Source of the DNA: Fusibacter ferrireducens
Lineage (GTDB): Bacteria; Bacillota; Clostridia; Peptostreptococcales; Acidaminobacteraceae
NCBI RefSeq assembly: GCF_015352425.1
Contig: NZ_JADKNH010000013.1
Coordinates: forward strand, 1 to 64,000
Reading direction: 5' to 3'
DNA length: 64,000 nt
Part shown: positions 1-9,005 of the stretch, piece by piece
Layout of the letters: each line of letters begins with the position of its first letter
How positions within the stretch are numbered: position 1 is the stretch's first letter
Notes under the pieces: generated by a model
What the model saw: only the letters and a program-made list of their open reading frames with translations
The model's database searches: none
What the model was told of the DNA's origin: nothing
Made by a program: the position numbers and the translations under genes

Positions 1-3000
1 CATGGTGTAGCTTTTCACCTTGCTTGAAGTGGCTCCTTCTAGGTCCGTGACAGTGAGTGCAATCTCAATGGCATCTTTGTAATTAAGTGTAGAAGGCGTC
101 CCAGAAGTCCAATTGATGTCATCCTTTTTACGATAAGTCCATGTGGATTTGACAATGCCGTTCCCCCATTCCCCTTGATGGTCTGGATCGTAAGACTGGT
201 TCTTCATATTTATGCCAATGCTTGAAGTTCGATAATTATATTCAATATCAAAGTCTGCTATAGGTCGTCTATGAACGTATACCTTTAGTGTTGCAGGGTC
301 TGAGGTCCGATTATACTGTGCAAATCTGTAATTGGTACTGGGCTTATCTGTGGCTCTATATTCAATTTCATATTTGCCCACCTTATCAAAGGTGGTCAGT
401 GGGACAGAGAGCGTTTGATTATGGTATGCCGATAACCCCATTGAGTTTTTATAGTAATCTTTTTCATGAATTACTTTGGAGTTTTCTGAGAGTTTCGGGT
501 CATTTTCATAGTCTCTGTAAAATTTCTCATAAGAGATTGTGTCTTCTCCCAAGATCACATATGTGCCGCCATCAGGGGCTATTTGAATCTTGTTTTCATC
601 TAAGATTGCATTGAATATTGTCTCTTCTGAATGTGCTGGATACTGCTTGCCTGTTGGGAGTGCATTCAGTATCCCTCTGAGGTTTGTTTCAGTGCTTTTA
701 TTAATACTCGCATCGTCTATATATTCTGGCTTGGCAGATACCTTCACATTTATGTTATGAGTTTTTATGATCGCTTCAAGGTCTTTGGATACTTTTTTAA
801 AGGAATCGTTCTCGCCAAAGTAGAGCATGTATTTGTGAGAACCTGCTCTGTAAGTTGTATTTTTGATTTTGGATGCATCTACACCGTAGGTTTTCCAACC
901 CGCAACATACTCGCGTCTCGTCGGTATTGGGGCCACTGCGATCAAATCACCACTAAAAAAGTGATAGTAGTAAGTGTCATCTTCATCGCTATTTATATTA
1001 TAGTCATACCAAGTGCCTCTGTATTTAGCCTTATAGGCTTGAATTTCATTAAAATCTACAATGGGGCCATTCAGCGCTGTTGCTGTATATATTTCACCCT
1101 CTCTAACTGCACCACGAGGAAATGGGTATTCCAAATTACTCTCACCCCACTTTGCTGTTTTGGGAACGCCAAAGGCTATGGCTTTGGCCATCTCTTCTGG
1201 ATCTGAGGTGTAAACCGGTACAAAATTCGGTTCATACTTCCAAAGGTTAAAATAGTTTACCTTTTTATCATTGTCTTTATCCCATGTTGTACCGCTATCA
1301 CTGTATGTGAAAACGGAGGGTGATGTTTCTTGAAGGGGAAAATAGGCACCGTGCCACACCCCGTTTGTAGAATGATCTAAATGCTTGTTTTCATCTGTGA
1401 GAGAGTACATACCAAATATGGTGAACTGTTGCAGATTAAAATGATAGACTTTACCGTTCTTACCATACGCTTTGCCAAAGTCAACTTTCTCAATGCCACC
1501 GATGTCACGATCGAGCTCAATTAAGTTGTTGAGTCTTACAAATAAAGGGGTCCAGTTATAATTAATTGCATCAAAATCATAATCATTACGAGGTTTTTGA
1601 ATTTTCCAAACATCCGCATCTAACATCGTTGGATAACCAAAACCGCTTAATTTGGCGCCATAACCATACCATTCTCCAGATTTGGTGCGCACGACAACGG
1701 TGCGTTCATTGACATACATATAATCTATATTGGAGATACCTTTCACTTTGGTGATATCCTTATAGCCTCCAGCCATGAGATTACCACCATATCCATCTTG
1801 AACAAGAGAATCCTCCACAGGAACCGTTAAATAATTATTATTGGAACTTAGATATTGCCCTGCTGTATAATAGCTCATATTTCTGCCTGTTACATAGAGA
1901 TCACCATTCTCTTTTAATATAAATACACATTCAGTTGGCCAATCACTCCAATAATCATCAAATTTGTAGCTCCCCAAATCGGCCCGTGAGAATTGTATGT
2001 CTGCAACATCGGTTGCCACAAGTTCTGGAGAGGTTGCATAACAGTTTATTGAATGATTTCCACCATTCCCATAACTATTTGTTCCCAGAAAGTATAGATC
2101 CCCATTTTCAAGTAAATATAAGGCAGCATCACCATAGTAAGCTGCTTTTCTTATTCTGGCTGGGAACGTACTTTCTGTCACATAAGTTTGATCAGAAGGC
2201 CATGCCCCTCTCGTTGTATAAGACACAGTGTAGCTATTATCACTGTATTCTATAAGCCCCTCTGGCCACCATGCCACTGCATATTTTGGAGTATCCTCAT
2301 CGGGAACAAGCCAAAATCCCTCATAGCCATCCAAAAGATATCTCCCAACATATTTCTTGTCTGAGATCACTTCATATTGAATATTTAGAAATTGATCATA
2401 CCCTTCATTTACAAGGGCGTTGAGCTTACCTTCAAGATTGAGCAGTTCTGTCCCCTCATAATCCGTTATGATTTTGAGGTCGATCTTCTTTTCCTTAACC
2501 CCCATGAAGCTCACTGAGGGCTTGTAATTGTCCACTGTGATCACTTGCTTTATTGCACCTGTTCTGTAATCCGCTTGTGTGATGAACTGCGGGATCGTCT
2601 CTTGTCCAAAAGTTTCTGTAACAGCTAGTGAAATCTCGTATTTGCCCACTGAACCCACATTGAATTCGACTTGGTTATCTGTATAATCCTCTGTTGTCTT
2701 TAAAGCGACGCTGGATTCATCTGTAAAGAGACCATCATTATCAGAGTCAAAACGATAAGACCACACTCTGCGCTTTATAAAGTCGCCGTCCATTGAGTCG
2801 GAGTGGTCGTAGACCATGATCTTGGCCATTCGGGTTCCATCTCTATGATGAGGTTCTTCACTGCTCAAAAGCATGACTGGGGCTTCATCTGCTTGCACGT
2901 TGATGATCTTCGTCTCTGTGTCGGATACACCATAACTGTTTGTCCCTGTACAGGTGACAAGGTACTTGCCTTTTACTTTCATTAAAACGTCTATTTGACT

Positions 3001-4773
3001 GCCATAAGATGATACCATCTTGACATTGCTTTGAGGATTGGTCACATCCATTGGCACAATCGTCCAGTGATAGTTTTCCCGCACTGGACTCACGAACTCT
3101 GTCAAGTTCGTGGCTTTAAGGGTGATTTTCCGATTTTCTTTATAAAAATCCTTACTGGAGATTTCTACATTAGGGGGCGTTGGAATCACTTTTATAAATG
3201 CACCGGTTTCACTTCTTGCGCCATCATCATCTGTAACCCCTAGTATCACTTGATAAAGGCCTGTCCACTTTAGATTAGGCATACAAAAAGATCGAGTATC
3301 CTCTTGATAGAATCCAATCTTAGGTATACTAAAGTCATATGAGACGATATGACCATCGAGGTCATATGAATTTTCACCAGAGATATAGACATTGCCCGTC
3401 ATGGTTTCGCTTGGTGCTCTTATAATCGCCACTGGGGGCAGATTGTTATTAGTTTTGTAAAGATAGGTAAAGCTGATTGCTAGGGGGGATTCAATGATCC
3501 CGCCACCTTTTAAAGTGACAATGGCCTTGCCTTCAAACAACTGCGTTTTTGAGTCATCTATGTAGGGAATTGAAAAATTATGTGTCATGGTTTGATTAAG
3601 GCTTGGGTAAAAAAATTGGGATCTCTTTTGATCTTTTTCATAGGTGGAGATTTGAAGTTCCACAGATAGAATATCACTTTGCTCTAGGTTAGATATTTTG
3701 TTATTTAATGTGACTGGAACACTCACTAACTTTTGATTGTCCTCGAGCTTGATTTCTGGTGGTGACGTTAGAGTGGCCTCTGTTAAAGGTTCTAAGGTCT
3801 TTACAATGGTGATTCGAGTAGTTGCAGGTGCTTTAGATGGCACTTCAACAGAAGTATTCCACCACGCTCTAAAACAGACTGCCGCAGTTGACAATTCCAC
3901 TTCATATGTCCCGACTTCAAGACTGTTTTTAAATGGCGTTCCCGAACTTGACTTAATCACCGTTGTCCACGTGGATGTGCCAACTTTTCTGTATTTCCAT
4001 TTGTAAATAAGAGGGAGACTCTTATTGGGAAAGGTACTGTCAATTGCATCAAGAGCGATATTTTGGCCTTCATTGAAGATATGCTCTGATCTAATAGCCC
4101 TTATACCATCCACAGTCCCGTTAATTATTGGTTCGGGGATGCCTACAGGTTGTGCTGGAAAACCTAACGGTATCCCGTAATACTCTTCCACAGCTTCACG
4201 AGTGTCTAAGCTCCAATTTACATCTGAACTTAAAAATTCAGACTTTGTTTTCCATATTGTACCTTGGGGGATCAATTCACCATTTGCGCCAATGGAGATT
4301 GAGCCTTGTGGCACAGTATTCACTACTTTTGCAAAAACAGCATCTAGCTTAAGAACATTTTTTTTTGCGAAAAATTCAGCAATATTTACCCGATCTGCTG
4401 AGGTTTTATAAGTTTTCTCAAAAGCTTCGTAGATGGAGGGGATACCTTCATTTTGGATGGTATTGTCGGGGCACATGGGGACATGAAAATAGTTTGTTAC
4501 CCATGTTGTATTATTTTTAGGGTATTCTTCTGAGGCATGATTACTGGATAAAAAATAAGCCTCATAGTTCTTCCCATTTTGTGTGAAATAGGCTTTAAAG
4601 CCAACAGTTCTAAAAGCTACGCCTTGACTAGATAAGGGTGTATCTGTTACAAAGTCAAATGCGTTGGTATCTTTATTATATGGATTAACATCTTTATCTT
4701 CCAAAAAATCAAGTGGAATTATCAAATTTATGAGAACCACTGATATTAAAAAAATACTCAATTTCCTTTTCAT
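1..4773 (-). CDS. Giant secreted surface protein with PKD/Ig-like and RCC1-like modules (partial, C-terminus outside window)
   Basis: The minus-strand frame is open from the ATG at 4773 to the left edge, so at least 1591 residues are encoded and the end is missing. A good site (TAAGGAG) precedes the ATG. The N-terminus (MKRKLSIFLISVVLINLIIP) looks like a signal peptide. Around residues 447-535 there is a PKD-like module (PPVAIIRAPS, then NSYDLDGHIVSYDF and VTDDDGARSETG). More Ig/PKD-like strands follow, and another (ALTVTDLEGATSSKV) lies at the left edge. Residues about 885-1035 hold RCC1-like repeats, for example ENGDLYFLGTNSYGNGG, ENGDLYVTGRN and KSGEWYGYGAK. No SLH or sortase signal lies in the visible part. 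It starts 14 bases after the SLH gene upstream, so the two are probably co-transcribed. Role unknown; a surface adhesin or sensor is a guess. Confidence 0.85.
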   Translation of the reverse strand, partial: MKRKLSIFLISVVLINLIIPLDFLEDKDVNPYNKDTNAFDFVTDTPLSSQGVAFRTVGFKAYFTQNGKNYEAYFLSSNHASEEYPKNNTTWVTNYFHVPMCPDNTIQNEGIPSIYEAFEKTYKTSADRVNIAEFFAKKNVLKLDAVFAKVVNTVPQGSISIGANGELIPQGTIWKTKSEFLSSDVNWSLDTREAVEEYYGIPLGFPAQPVGIPEPIINGTVDGIRAIRSEHIFNEGQNIALDAIDSTFPNKSLPLIYKWKYRKVGTSTWTTVIKSSSGTPFKNSLEVGTYEVELSTAAVCFRAWWNTSVEVPSKAPATTRITIVKTLEPLTEATLTSPPEIKLEDNQKLVSVPVTLNNKISNLEQSDILSVELQISTYEKDQKRSQFFYPSLNQTMTHNFSIPYIDDSKTQLFEGKAIVTLKGGGIIESPLAISFTYLYKTNNNLPPVAIIRAPSETMTGNVYISGENSYDLDGHIVSYDFSIPKIGFYQEDTRSFCMPNLKWTGLYQVILGVTDDDGARSETGAFIKVIPTPPNVEISSKDFYKENRKITLKATNLTEFVSPVRENYHWTIVPMDVTNPQSNVKMVSSYGSQIDVLMKVKGKYLVTCTGTNSYGVSDTETKIINVQADEAPVMLLSSEEPHHRDGTRMAKIMVYDHSDSMDGDFIKRRVWSYRFDSDNDGLFTDESSVALKTTEDYTDNQVEFNVGSVGKYEISLAVTETFGQETIPQFITQADYRTGAIKQVITVDNYKPSVSFMGVKEKKIDLKIITDYEGTELLNLEGKLNALVNEGYDQFLNIQYEVISDKKYVGRYLLDGYEGFWLVPDEDTPKYAVAWWPEGLIEYSDNSYTVSYTTRGAWPSDQTYVTESTFPARIRKAAYYGDAALYLLENGDLYFLGTNSYGNGGNHSINCYATSPELVATDVADIQFSRADLGSYKFDDYWSDWPTECVFILKENGDLYVTGRNMSYYTAGQYLSSNNNYLTVPVEDSLVQDGYGGNLMAGGYKDITKVKGISNIDYMYVNERTVVVRTKSGEWYGYGAKLSGFGYPTMLDADVWKIQKPRNDYDFDAINYNWTPLFVRLNNLIELDRDIGGIEKVDFGKAYGKNGKVYHFNLQQFTIFGMYSLTDENKHLDHSTNGVWHGAYFPLQETSPSVFTYSDSGTTWDKDNDKKVNYFNLWKYEPNFVPVYTSDPEEMAKAIAFGVPKTAKWGESNLEYPFPRGAVREGEIYTATALNGPIVDFNEIQAYKAKYRGTWYDYNINSDEDDTYYYHFFSGDLIAVAPIPTRREYVAGWKTYGVDASKIKNTTYRAGSHKYMLYFGENDSFKKVSKDLEAIIKTHNINVKVSAKPEYIDDASINKSTETNLRGILNALPTGKQYPAHSEETIFNAILDENKIQIAPDGGTYVILGEDTISYEKFYRDYENDPKLSENSKVIHEKDYYKNSMGLSAYHNQTLSVPLTTFDKVGKYEIEYRATDKPSTNYRFAQYNRTSDPATLKVYVHRRPIADFDIEYNYRTSSIGINMKNQSYDPDHQGEWGNGIVKSTWTYRKKDDINWTSGTPSTLNYKDAIEIALTVTDLEGATSSKVKSYTM

Positions 4774-4787
4774 TTTATATCTACTCC

Positions 4788-6239
4788 TTAATTAGAAGAA
4801 TTAACAGGAATAAAGTCTGTTAAATAATAATTAGTAGCATAGTTGGGATTACTGTGCTCCCATTCAACACCATTACTTATGCCAAAGTCACCTACCAATG
4901 CTTCAAGATCAATATAATACCACTGGTCAACTTTAAGATTCACAATAATATCTTCAAAATGTGTTTGAAACATCTCTGCCTTTTGGCTAGGGGACTTATA
5001 AATAAAATACAAGCGTCCTCTTAATCTTTTTTTTCCTTCAGAACTATTATAAAAAAGGGATTTATCTGTAACAAATTGACTCTCCATAACTAAAGTATTG
5101 CTTTGAATAGAACTGATTAAATTTTCAATAGAATCCTTACACGCATTGTTTGGAGCAGAAACCCATTCGAGTGATTTTTTGTAAACCTTCAAATCATCTC
5201 TATAATCAAAATTATAAAAAACTTTCATGCCTTCAATACCAATATTGATCATTGAGTCCGTGTATTCTTTTTTGGCTTCATAATTATCATATCCTGGGGC
5301 GTACCATGTCTTGTTAATAAAATCTTCATAATAATAAAAATCATCTAAGAAACCTGTAAAAACATTATTTTCATGTTTTTTCAATTCATTTATTACATTT
5401 TCAGTATCAATAACTGGTTTGCCATTTGAAAATGGTATTTGAACAGCAACTTGACTTTCAATAGGTTCAACAAAATTTTTTCTAACACGGACACCGTTTA
5501 ATACATCAGAATGATTAGCCCTTTTACTCTTATCAAGAACTCTCTCAATCACCACGCATGATGCGCCTCGAGTCATAATATTTTTAGCATCAAAGTAGTT
5601 CGCATTACCAGTAAATATGCCCTTTTGAAGCATACTGTATACACCGTCTCTGTATGCGCTTTCAATTTGGTCATGGTCGAAAATGACTTGATTGAGAGTT
5701 GACGTATAGCACTGGTCATACTGAATGCCCTCTTTGATTTGTAATGCTCTATAAAGGATCGTTGCGGCTTGTTCTCTTGTGATCTCATTCATGGACTCTG
5801 TCATTGGCTCACCCGTTTTCACAAGACCAAGTTCAAATGCTCTTTTCATGATCGGCATATCCCAAGTTTCGCCCATGCATGCGCCTTGTACATTTTCATT
5901 CATGGCTTTAAGAGTTAGGGATAAAAACTCAACATTGCTGATGGTTTTGTCGGGTTTGAATGTGCCATCAGGATATCCCGATATTACGCCTTGGTTCACG
6001 AGTGATGTCACAAAGGGTTCTGACCAGTGACCTGCTATATCTGTTGGTAGTGCATCTGCATAACTTTGTGGCGCCACAACTATAACACTTGATATGAATA
6101 ATACAATGCTGAGCACTGGTAAAATCAAGTGCTCTCTATAAAAAACACGTTTTTTTGGCGCTTCAGACATTTGCAAATCAGCTTTCATTGTCATTTTTGT
6201 CATTCTTATCTTGCCTATTTCTCTTATCTTTTTTTTCAT
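4788..6239 (-). CDS. SLH-domain surface protein
   Basis: About 483 residues. A positively charged N-terminus of about 35 residues leads into a hydrophobic segment (LPVLSIVLFISSVIVVA) ending near SYADA, a plausible signal peptidase site. Three SLH modules follow directly: AGHWSEPFVTSLVNQGVISG with YPDGTFKPDKTISN, a degenerate middle one, and a third ending in ITREQAATILYRAL and its continuation. The C-terminal half is not recognised. SLH domains bind pyruvylated secondary wall polymer, so the protein should sit on the cell surface. I chose the ATG at 6239 because GGAGTGG lies just before it; a GTG at 6260 is in frame but has no clear ribosome site. It is followed after 14 bases by the giant PKD/RCC1 protein. 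Confidence 0.85.
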   Translation of the reverse strand: MKKKIREIGKIRMTKMTMKADLQMSEAPKKRVFYREHLILPVLSIVLFISSVIVVAPQSYADALPTDIAGHWSEPFVTSLVNQGVISGYPDGTFKPDKTISNVEFLSLTLKAMNENVQGACMGETWDMPIMKRAFELGLVKTGEPMTESMNEITREQAATILYRALQIKEGIQYDQCYTSTLNQVIFDHDQIESAYRDGVYSMLQKGIFTGNANYFDAKNIMTRGASCVVIERVLDKSKRANHSDVLNGVRVRKNFVEPIESQVAVQIPFSNGKPVIDTENVINELKKHENNVFTGFLDDFYYYEDFINKTWYAPGYDNYEAKKEYTDSMINIGIEGMKVFYNFDYRDDLKVYKKSLEWVSAPNNACKDSIENLISSIQSNTLVMESQFVTDKSLFYNSSEGKKRLRGRLYFIYKSPSQKAEMFQTHFEDIIVNLKVDQWYYIDLEALVGDFGISNGVEWEHSNPNYATNYYLTDFIPVNSSN

Positions 6240-6316
6240 TTTCCACTCCATTTTCATCACATTTTAGATTCTAATCGTCTTTTTATCTTCTCTTGAATGC
6301 TCTTTTTGGACACGCC

Positions 6317-6345
6317 AAAAAAAGAGATGTCATACAAACATCTCT
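6317..6345 (-). terminator. Rho-independent terminator
   Basis: An 8-bp perfect stem (AGAGATGT with ACATCTCT, loop of 7) is followed on the minus strand by a run of T. It lies just after the 48-residue gene and before the SLH gene, separating the two transcripts. Confidence 0.8.
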
Positions 6346-6353
6346 ATAAGATA

Positions 6354-6500
6354 CTATTCCTTGTGAATGTGTTTATGTATGTCTGAATTTATGTCTACAA
6401 ATGGCGTTTTACCTTCATTTTCGATCCATTTCTCTCTTTTGTAACATATATTTTCCATGATCAATATTTTAAATTTTTCTTCCATATACGCCCTTGCCAT
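6354..6500 (-). CDS. Small conserved protein, duplicate copy 1 (48 aa)
   Basis: 48 residues, starting MARAYMEEKFKILIMENICY. It is 34/48 identical by eye to the neighbouring gene at 6839-6985. An in-frame ATG exists at 6542, but the one at 6500 has AAAGGGAG in front, at the same place as in the paralog, and gives the same length. The protein is rich in Lys, Glu and His with a short hydrophobic stretch (FKILIM) and no signal peptide. I do not recognise a family. The first 21 residues are identical in the two copies while the C-terminal half has diverged. It has its own promoter and terminator, so it is a single-gene unit. Confidence 0.75.
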   Translation of the reverse strand: MARAYMEEKFKILIMENICYKREKWIENEGKTPFVDINSDIHKHIHKE

Positions 6501-6590
6501 CTCTACTCCCTTTTTAATCACATTTTTTATCACATTCGCCATATGGTTGTATTATTACCATTGTCATTTAGTAATCAGTGTGCTTTTTAA

Positions 6591-6620
6591 AGTATATCTC
6601 AAAATGTTACAATAAATCAA
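6591..6620 (-). promoter_or_regulatory. Sigma-A-type promoter of small gene copy 1
   Basis: On the minus strand TTGATT at 6615-6620, an 18-base spacer, then TATACT at 6591-6596. The same hexamers and spacer length recur at 7076-7105 in front of the duplicate gene, and much of the spacer is also the same. Confidence 0.7.
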
Positions 6621-6838
6621 TAATTGTTTAACAATTTTTTACAATCATTTTCCCTAAAATATTTTCCAATGTTTATCCCCACAACTTAGTGTTTTATTTT
6701 GGCTATTTAAAATAATATTCTGAAGGTCTTACGCTTTTTTCATCGCAATTTAGATTATAAAAATCTTTTACATCTACCTTTGATCTTTAATTTTAGACAC
6801 ACTTAAAAATAATTTCGCATAAGCATCCCTATAAGATT

Positions 6839-6985
6839 CTATTTTTTATGAATATGTCTACAGATATCTGGCTTTATGCCCATAAACAGATTTGTCCCTT
6901 CATCCTCAATCCGTTCTTCTCCTTTATAACATATATTTTCCATGATCAGTATCTTAAATTTTTCTTCCATATATGCTCTTGCCAT
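6839..6985 (-). CDS. Small conserved protein, duplicate copy 2 (48 aa)
   Basis: ATG at 6985 with a strong AAAGGAGG site, stop TAG at 6839-6841, 48 residues. The protein starts MARAYMEEKFKILIMENICY and ends ICRHIHKK. It is the paralog of the gene at 6354-6500: the first 21 residues are identical, then scattered changes. Conservation of length, ribosome site and promoter across both copies argues that it is a real gene. No family recognised; function unknown. Confidence 0.75.
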   Translation of the reverse strand: MARAYMEEKFKILIMENICYKGEERIEDEGTNLFMGIKPDICRHIHKK

Positions 6986-7075
6986 CTTTACGCCTCCTTT
7001 TGATCTCATCTTTTTTATAACCTTTACATAATCTCATTATCACCATTGTCGATTAATAACAATTATGTTTTTTTA

Positions 7076-7105
7076 AGTATATCACAAGTTGTTACAATAA
7101 ATCAA
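7076..7105 (-). promoter_or_regulatory. Sigma-A-type promoter of small gene copy 2
   Basis: TTGATT at 7100-7105, 18-base spacer, TATACT at 7076-7081 on the minus strand. It is the same arrangement as copy 1. The rest of the 348-base gap between 6985 and 7334 holds only the leader of this gene and A/T-rich sequence. Confidence 0.7.
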
Positions 7106-7278
7106 CAATTTTTTAACATTTTTTTACATTTCGTTTTTTAAGATCTTTTTACTTTGAGAAATTTTTTCAACCCGATTCCTCTTATACTCTTTTGATTGCT
7201 CTTGAATACACGAATTGAGCACTAAATGACTTCAAGTTTTATTCTATGCCATATGCACTAAGGCAAAAAACTTGCAAT

Positions 7279-7311
7279 AAAAAAATCTTGCCATGAATAA
7301 TCACAACAAGA
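7279..7311 (-). terminator. Possible terminator after the MATE gene
   Basis: Short stem TCTTG/CAAGA followed by seven T on the minus strand. The stem is short, so the call is weak. Confidence 0.35.
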
Positions 7312-7333
7312 GTCCTTTTTATTGAGATGCTTT

Positions 7334-8704
7334 TTATATTGCATTTGCAAATTCTGGAGATTTTCTAATCATCATTCTAAACCAAGTAAAAATGATGATT
7401 CCCTTAAAGATACTGCTAATACTAATCGCCCACCAAATCCCATTAAGTCCTAATGGTGTTTGAGTACTTAAATAGTAGGCAAAAGGGATTCGCATCAGGT
7501 TAAAGATGATGCTTGTAATTGCCGCTGGTTTCGTGTTTCCAATACCATTAAACGCACCAGATGCTGTAATTTCAACGCACATAAAGAGCTGAGATACTGC
7601 TAGTATTCTCAAATAATCAATGCCTTGAGAAATAGCAACAGGCTCCCTTATGAAAATCATAAAAAGCCATTTTGCACCGAAAAAAAGCAGTATACTATTG
7701 AGAATTCCCAAACAAATCGCAACACCCATTGCCTTTCGATAACCTTCCAAAACGCGCCTAAACTGTCCAGCGCCATAATTTTGTCCAACAAATGCGCCTA
7801 AGGCAACAGCCAAACCACCCGCCGTCATCCACGTAATTGCTTCAATCTGGGAGCCAACTTTTTGAACCGCTATCGGCGTGGCACCATAAACCGCGATCAT
7901 CCTCGCAATGAACATAGATATAAAAGTAAATAGTCCACTTTGAAGTCCCGGCGGCACACCCATCATTACGATGCTTTCAATGCTTTTAAAATCTGGCTTT
8001 TTAATAAATGTGAACTGTTGAAATAGGCGATGCTTAAATTTGATAGAACAGATGAATTGCAGGAACACCACACATTGAGCAAAAACAGTGGCCACCGCAG
8101 CACCTGCCACGCCAAAAGCTGGTATGGGGCCAAATCCTAGAATGAGAATGGGGTCCAGAATGATGTTGACCATCAGCCCAGTTGCATTTATCTTAAATGG
8201 TGATTTACTGTCTCCACGTCCATTGAAAATTCCCGTGAAGACCTGATTGGAAAAAGAAAAAACCATGCCAAATGCTATGATGACCAAATACAGCTTACTC
8301 ATTGTTTCCACTTCAAAATCTTTTGTATTAAAGAAACCAATGAGACCATTATTAAACCAAATGAGCACCAATGTATATACAATGCCAATCATAAAAATCA
8401 CTTGAAAACCCGATCTGGCATAACGCTCTGCATCTCCATCCTTTCCAGCACCCGTTGCCTGCGCCACTTTAATCTCTGTTCCCGTTTTTGAAAGCAAAAC
8501 AAAGGCAAAAGAGAACCAGACATAAAAACCTGCTATCCCAACCGCTGCTACAGCTTTTGAACCCAAGATGCCAATCCAGATCATATCAATCATATTATAT
8601 GCCATTTGCATAAAACTCGTACCCATAATTGGAATGGACATCTTTAATAAATTATGGATTATAGACCCTTCCGTTAAGTTTATGCGTTTATTGACTTCAC
8701 TCAT
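7334..8704 (-). CDS. MATE-family multidrug/cation antiporter
   Basis: 456 residues with about twelve hydrophobic segments in two homologous halves, typical of MATE transporters (DinF/NorM-like), which export drugs or metabolites in exchange for Na+ or H+. The N-terminal half shows SIPIMGTSFMQMAYNMIDMI and GTEIKVAQATGAG, and the second half VALGAFVGQNYGAGQ, a usual MATE signature. GAGGA precedes the ATG at 8704. It stands alone between the small duplicated genes and the ligase gene. The substrate cannot be told from sequence. Confidence 0.93.
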   Translation of the reverse strand: MSEVNKRINLTEGSIIHNLLKMSIPIMGTSFMQMAYNMIDMIWIGILGSKAVAAVGIAGFYVWFSFAFVLLSKTGTEIKVAQATGAGKDGDAERYARSGFQVIFMIGIVYTLVLIWFNNGLIGFFNTKDFEVETMSKLYLVIIAFGMVFSFSNQVFTGIFNGRGDSKSPFKINATGLMVNIILDPILILGFGPIPAFGVAGAAVATVFAQCVVFLQFICSIKFKHRLFQQFTFIKKPDFKSIESIVMMGVPPGLQSGLFTFISMFIARMIAVYGATPIAVQKVGSQIEAITWMTAGGLAVALGAFVGQNYGAGQFRRVLEGYRKAMGVAICLGILNSILLFFGAKWLFMIFIREPVAISQGIDYLRILAVSQLFMCVEITASGAFNGIGNTKPAAITSIIFNLMRIPFAYYLSTQTPLGLNGIWWAISISSIFKGIIIFTWFRMMIRKSPEFANAI

Positions 8705-9005
8705 GTATTATCCTCAGTATTTTATTATTTTATTTTTCATTCCATAAGTGTATGTGCCCTCAAAAATTTATACGCCTTATAGATTCAAGATATTATAGCA
8801 TGCTCCCTATGATTTAGGAAAGCTAAACCCTATTTAAAACAAGATTTTCTTGCCTGAAAAGATAAAAAGGGCCCTCCCAAAATGGTATTTGAGACGACCT
8901 CTAAAATGATCTAAAAACAGACTTAATCAACAGTCTTATCTGCTTATATTTTTTTCTGCTTATATCCCTATTTACTACACTTTATATTTACTATTCCTCT
9001 ACTTA
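8705..9005. other. Intergenic, no gene
   Basis: 301 bases without a coding frame. It holds the leader of the MATE gene and the 3' end of the ligase transcript. A weak hairpin (AGACT/AGTCT near 8922-8939) with GTTTTT on the minus strand might end the ligase transcript, but the stem is only 5 bp. Confidence 0.4.

Larger units (their letters stand above)
6280..6650 (-). repeat. Tandem duplication, copy 1 (small gene plus promoter)
   Basis: This stretch matches 6770-7130 across the promoter, untranslated leader, 48-codon gene and 3' end. Shared landmarks are identical -35/-10 hexamers with the same 18-base spacer length, the first 21 codons of the gene, and the 3' text around 'ctataaga'. Boundaries are approximate because they were set by eye. 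Confidence 0.75.
6770..7130 (-). repeat. Tandem duplication, copy 2
   Basis: Counterpart of 6280-6650, with promoter, leader, gene and 3' end in the same order. The terminator hairpin seen in copy 1 is degraded here. Confidence 0.75.

Noticed and set aside
288-4411. Several plus-strand open frames (288-614, 631-1206, 1935-2255, 3737-4006 and others)
   Set aside because: They are shadows of the continuous minus-strand gene, with no ribosome sites and no protein-like composition.
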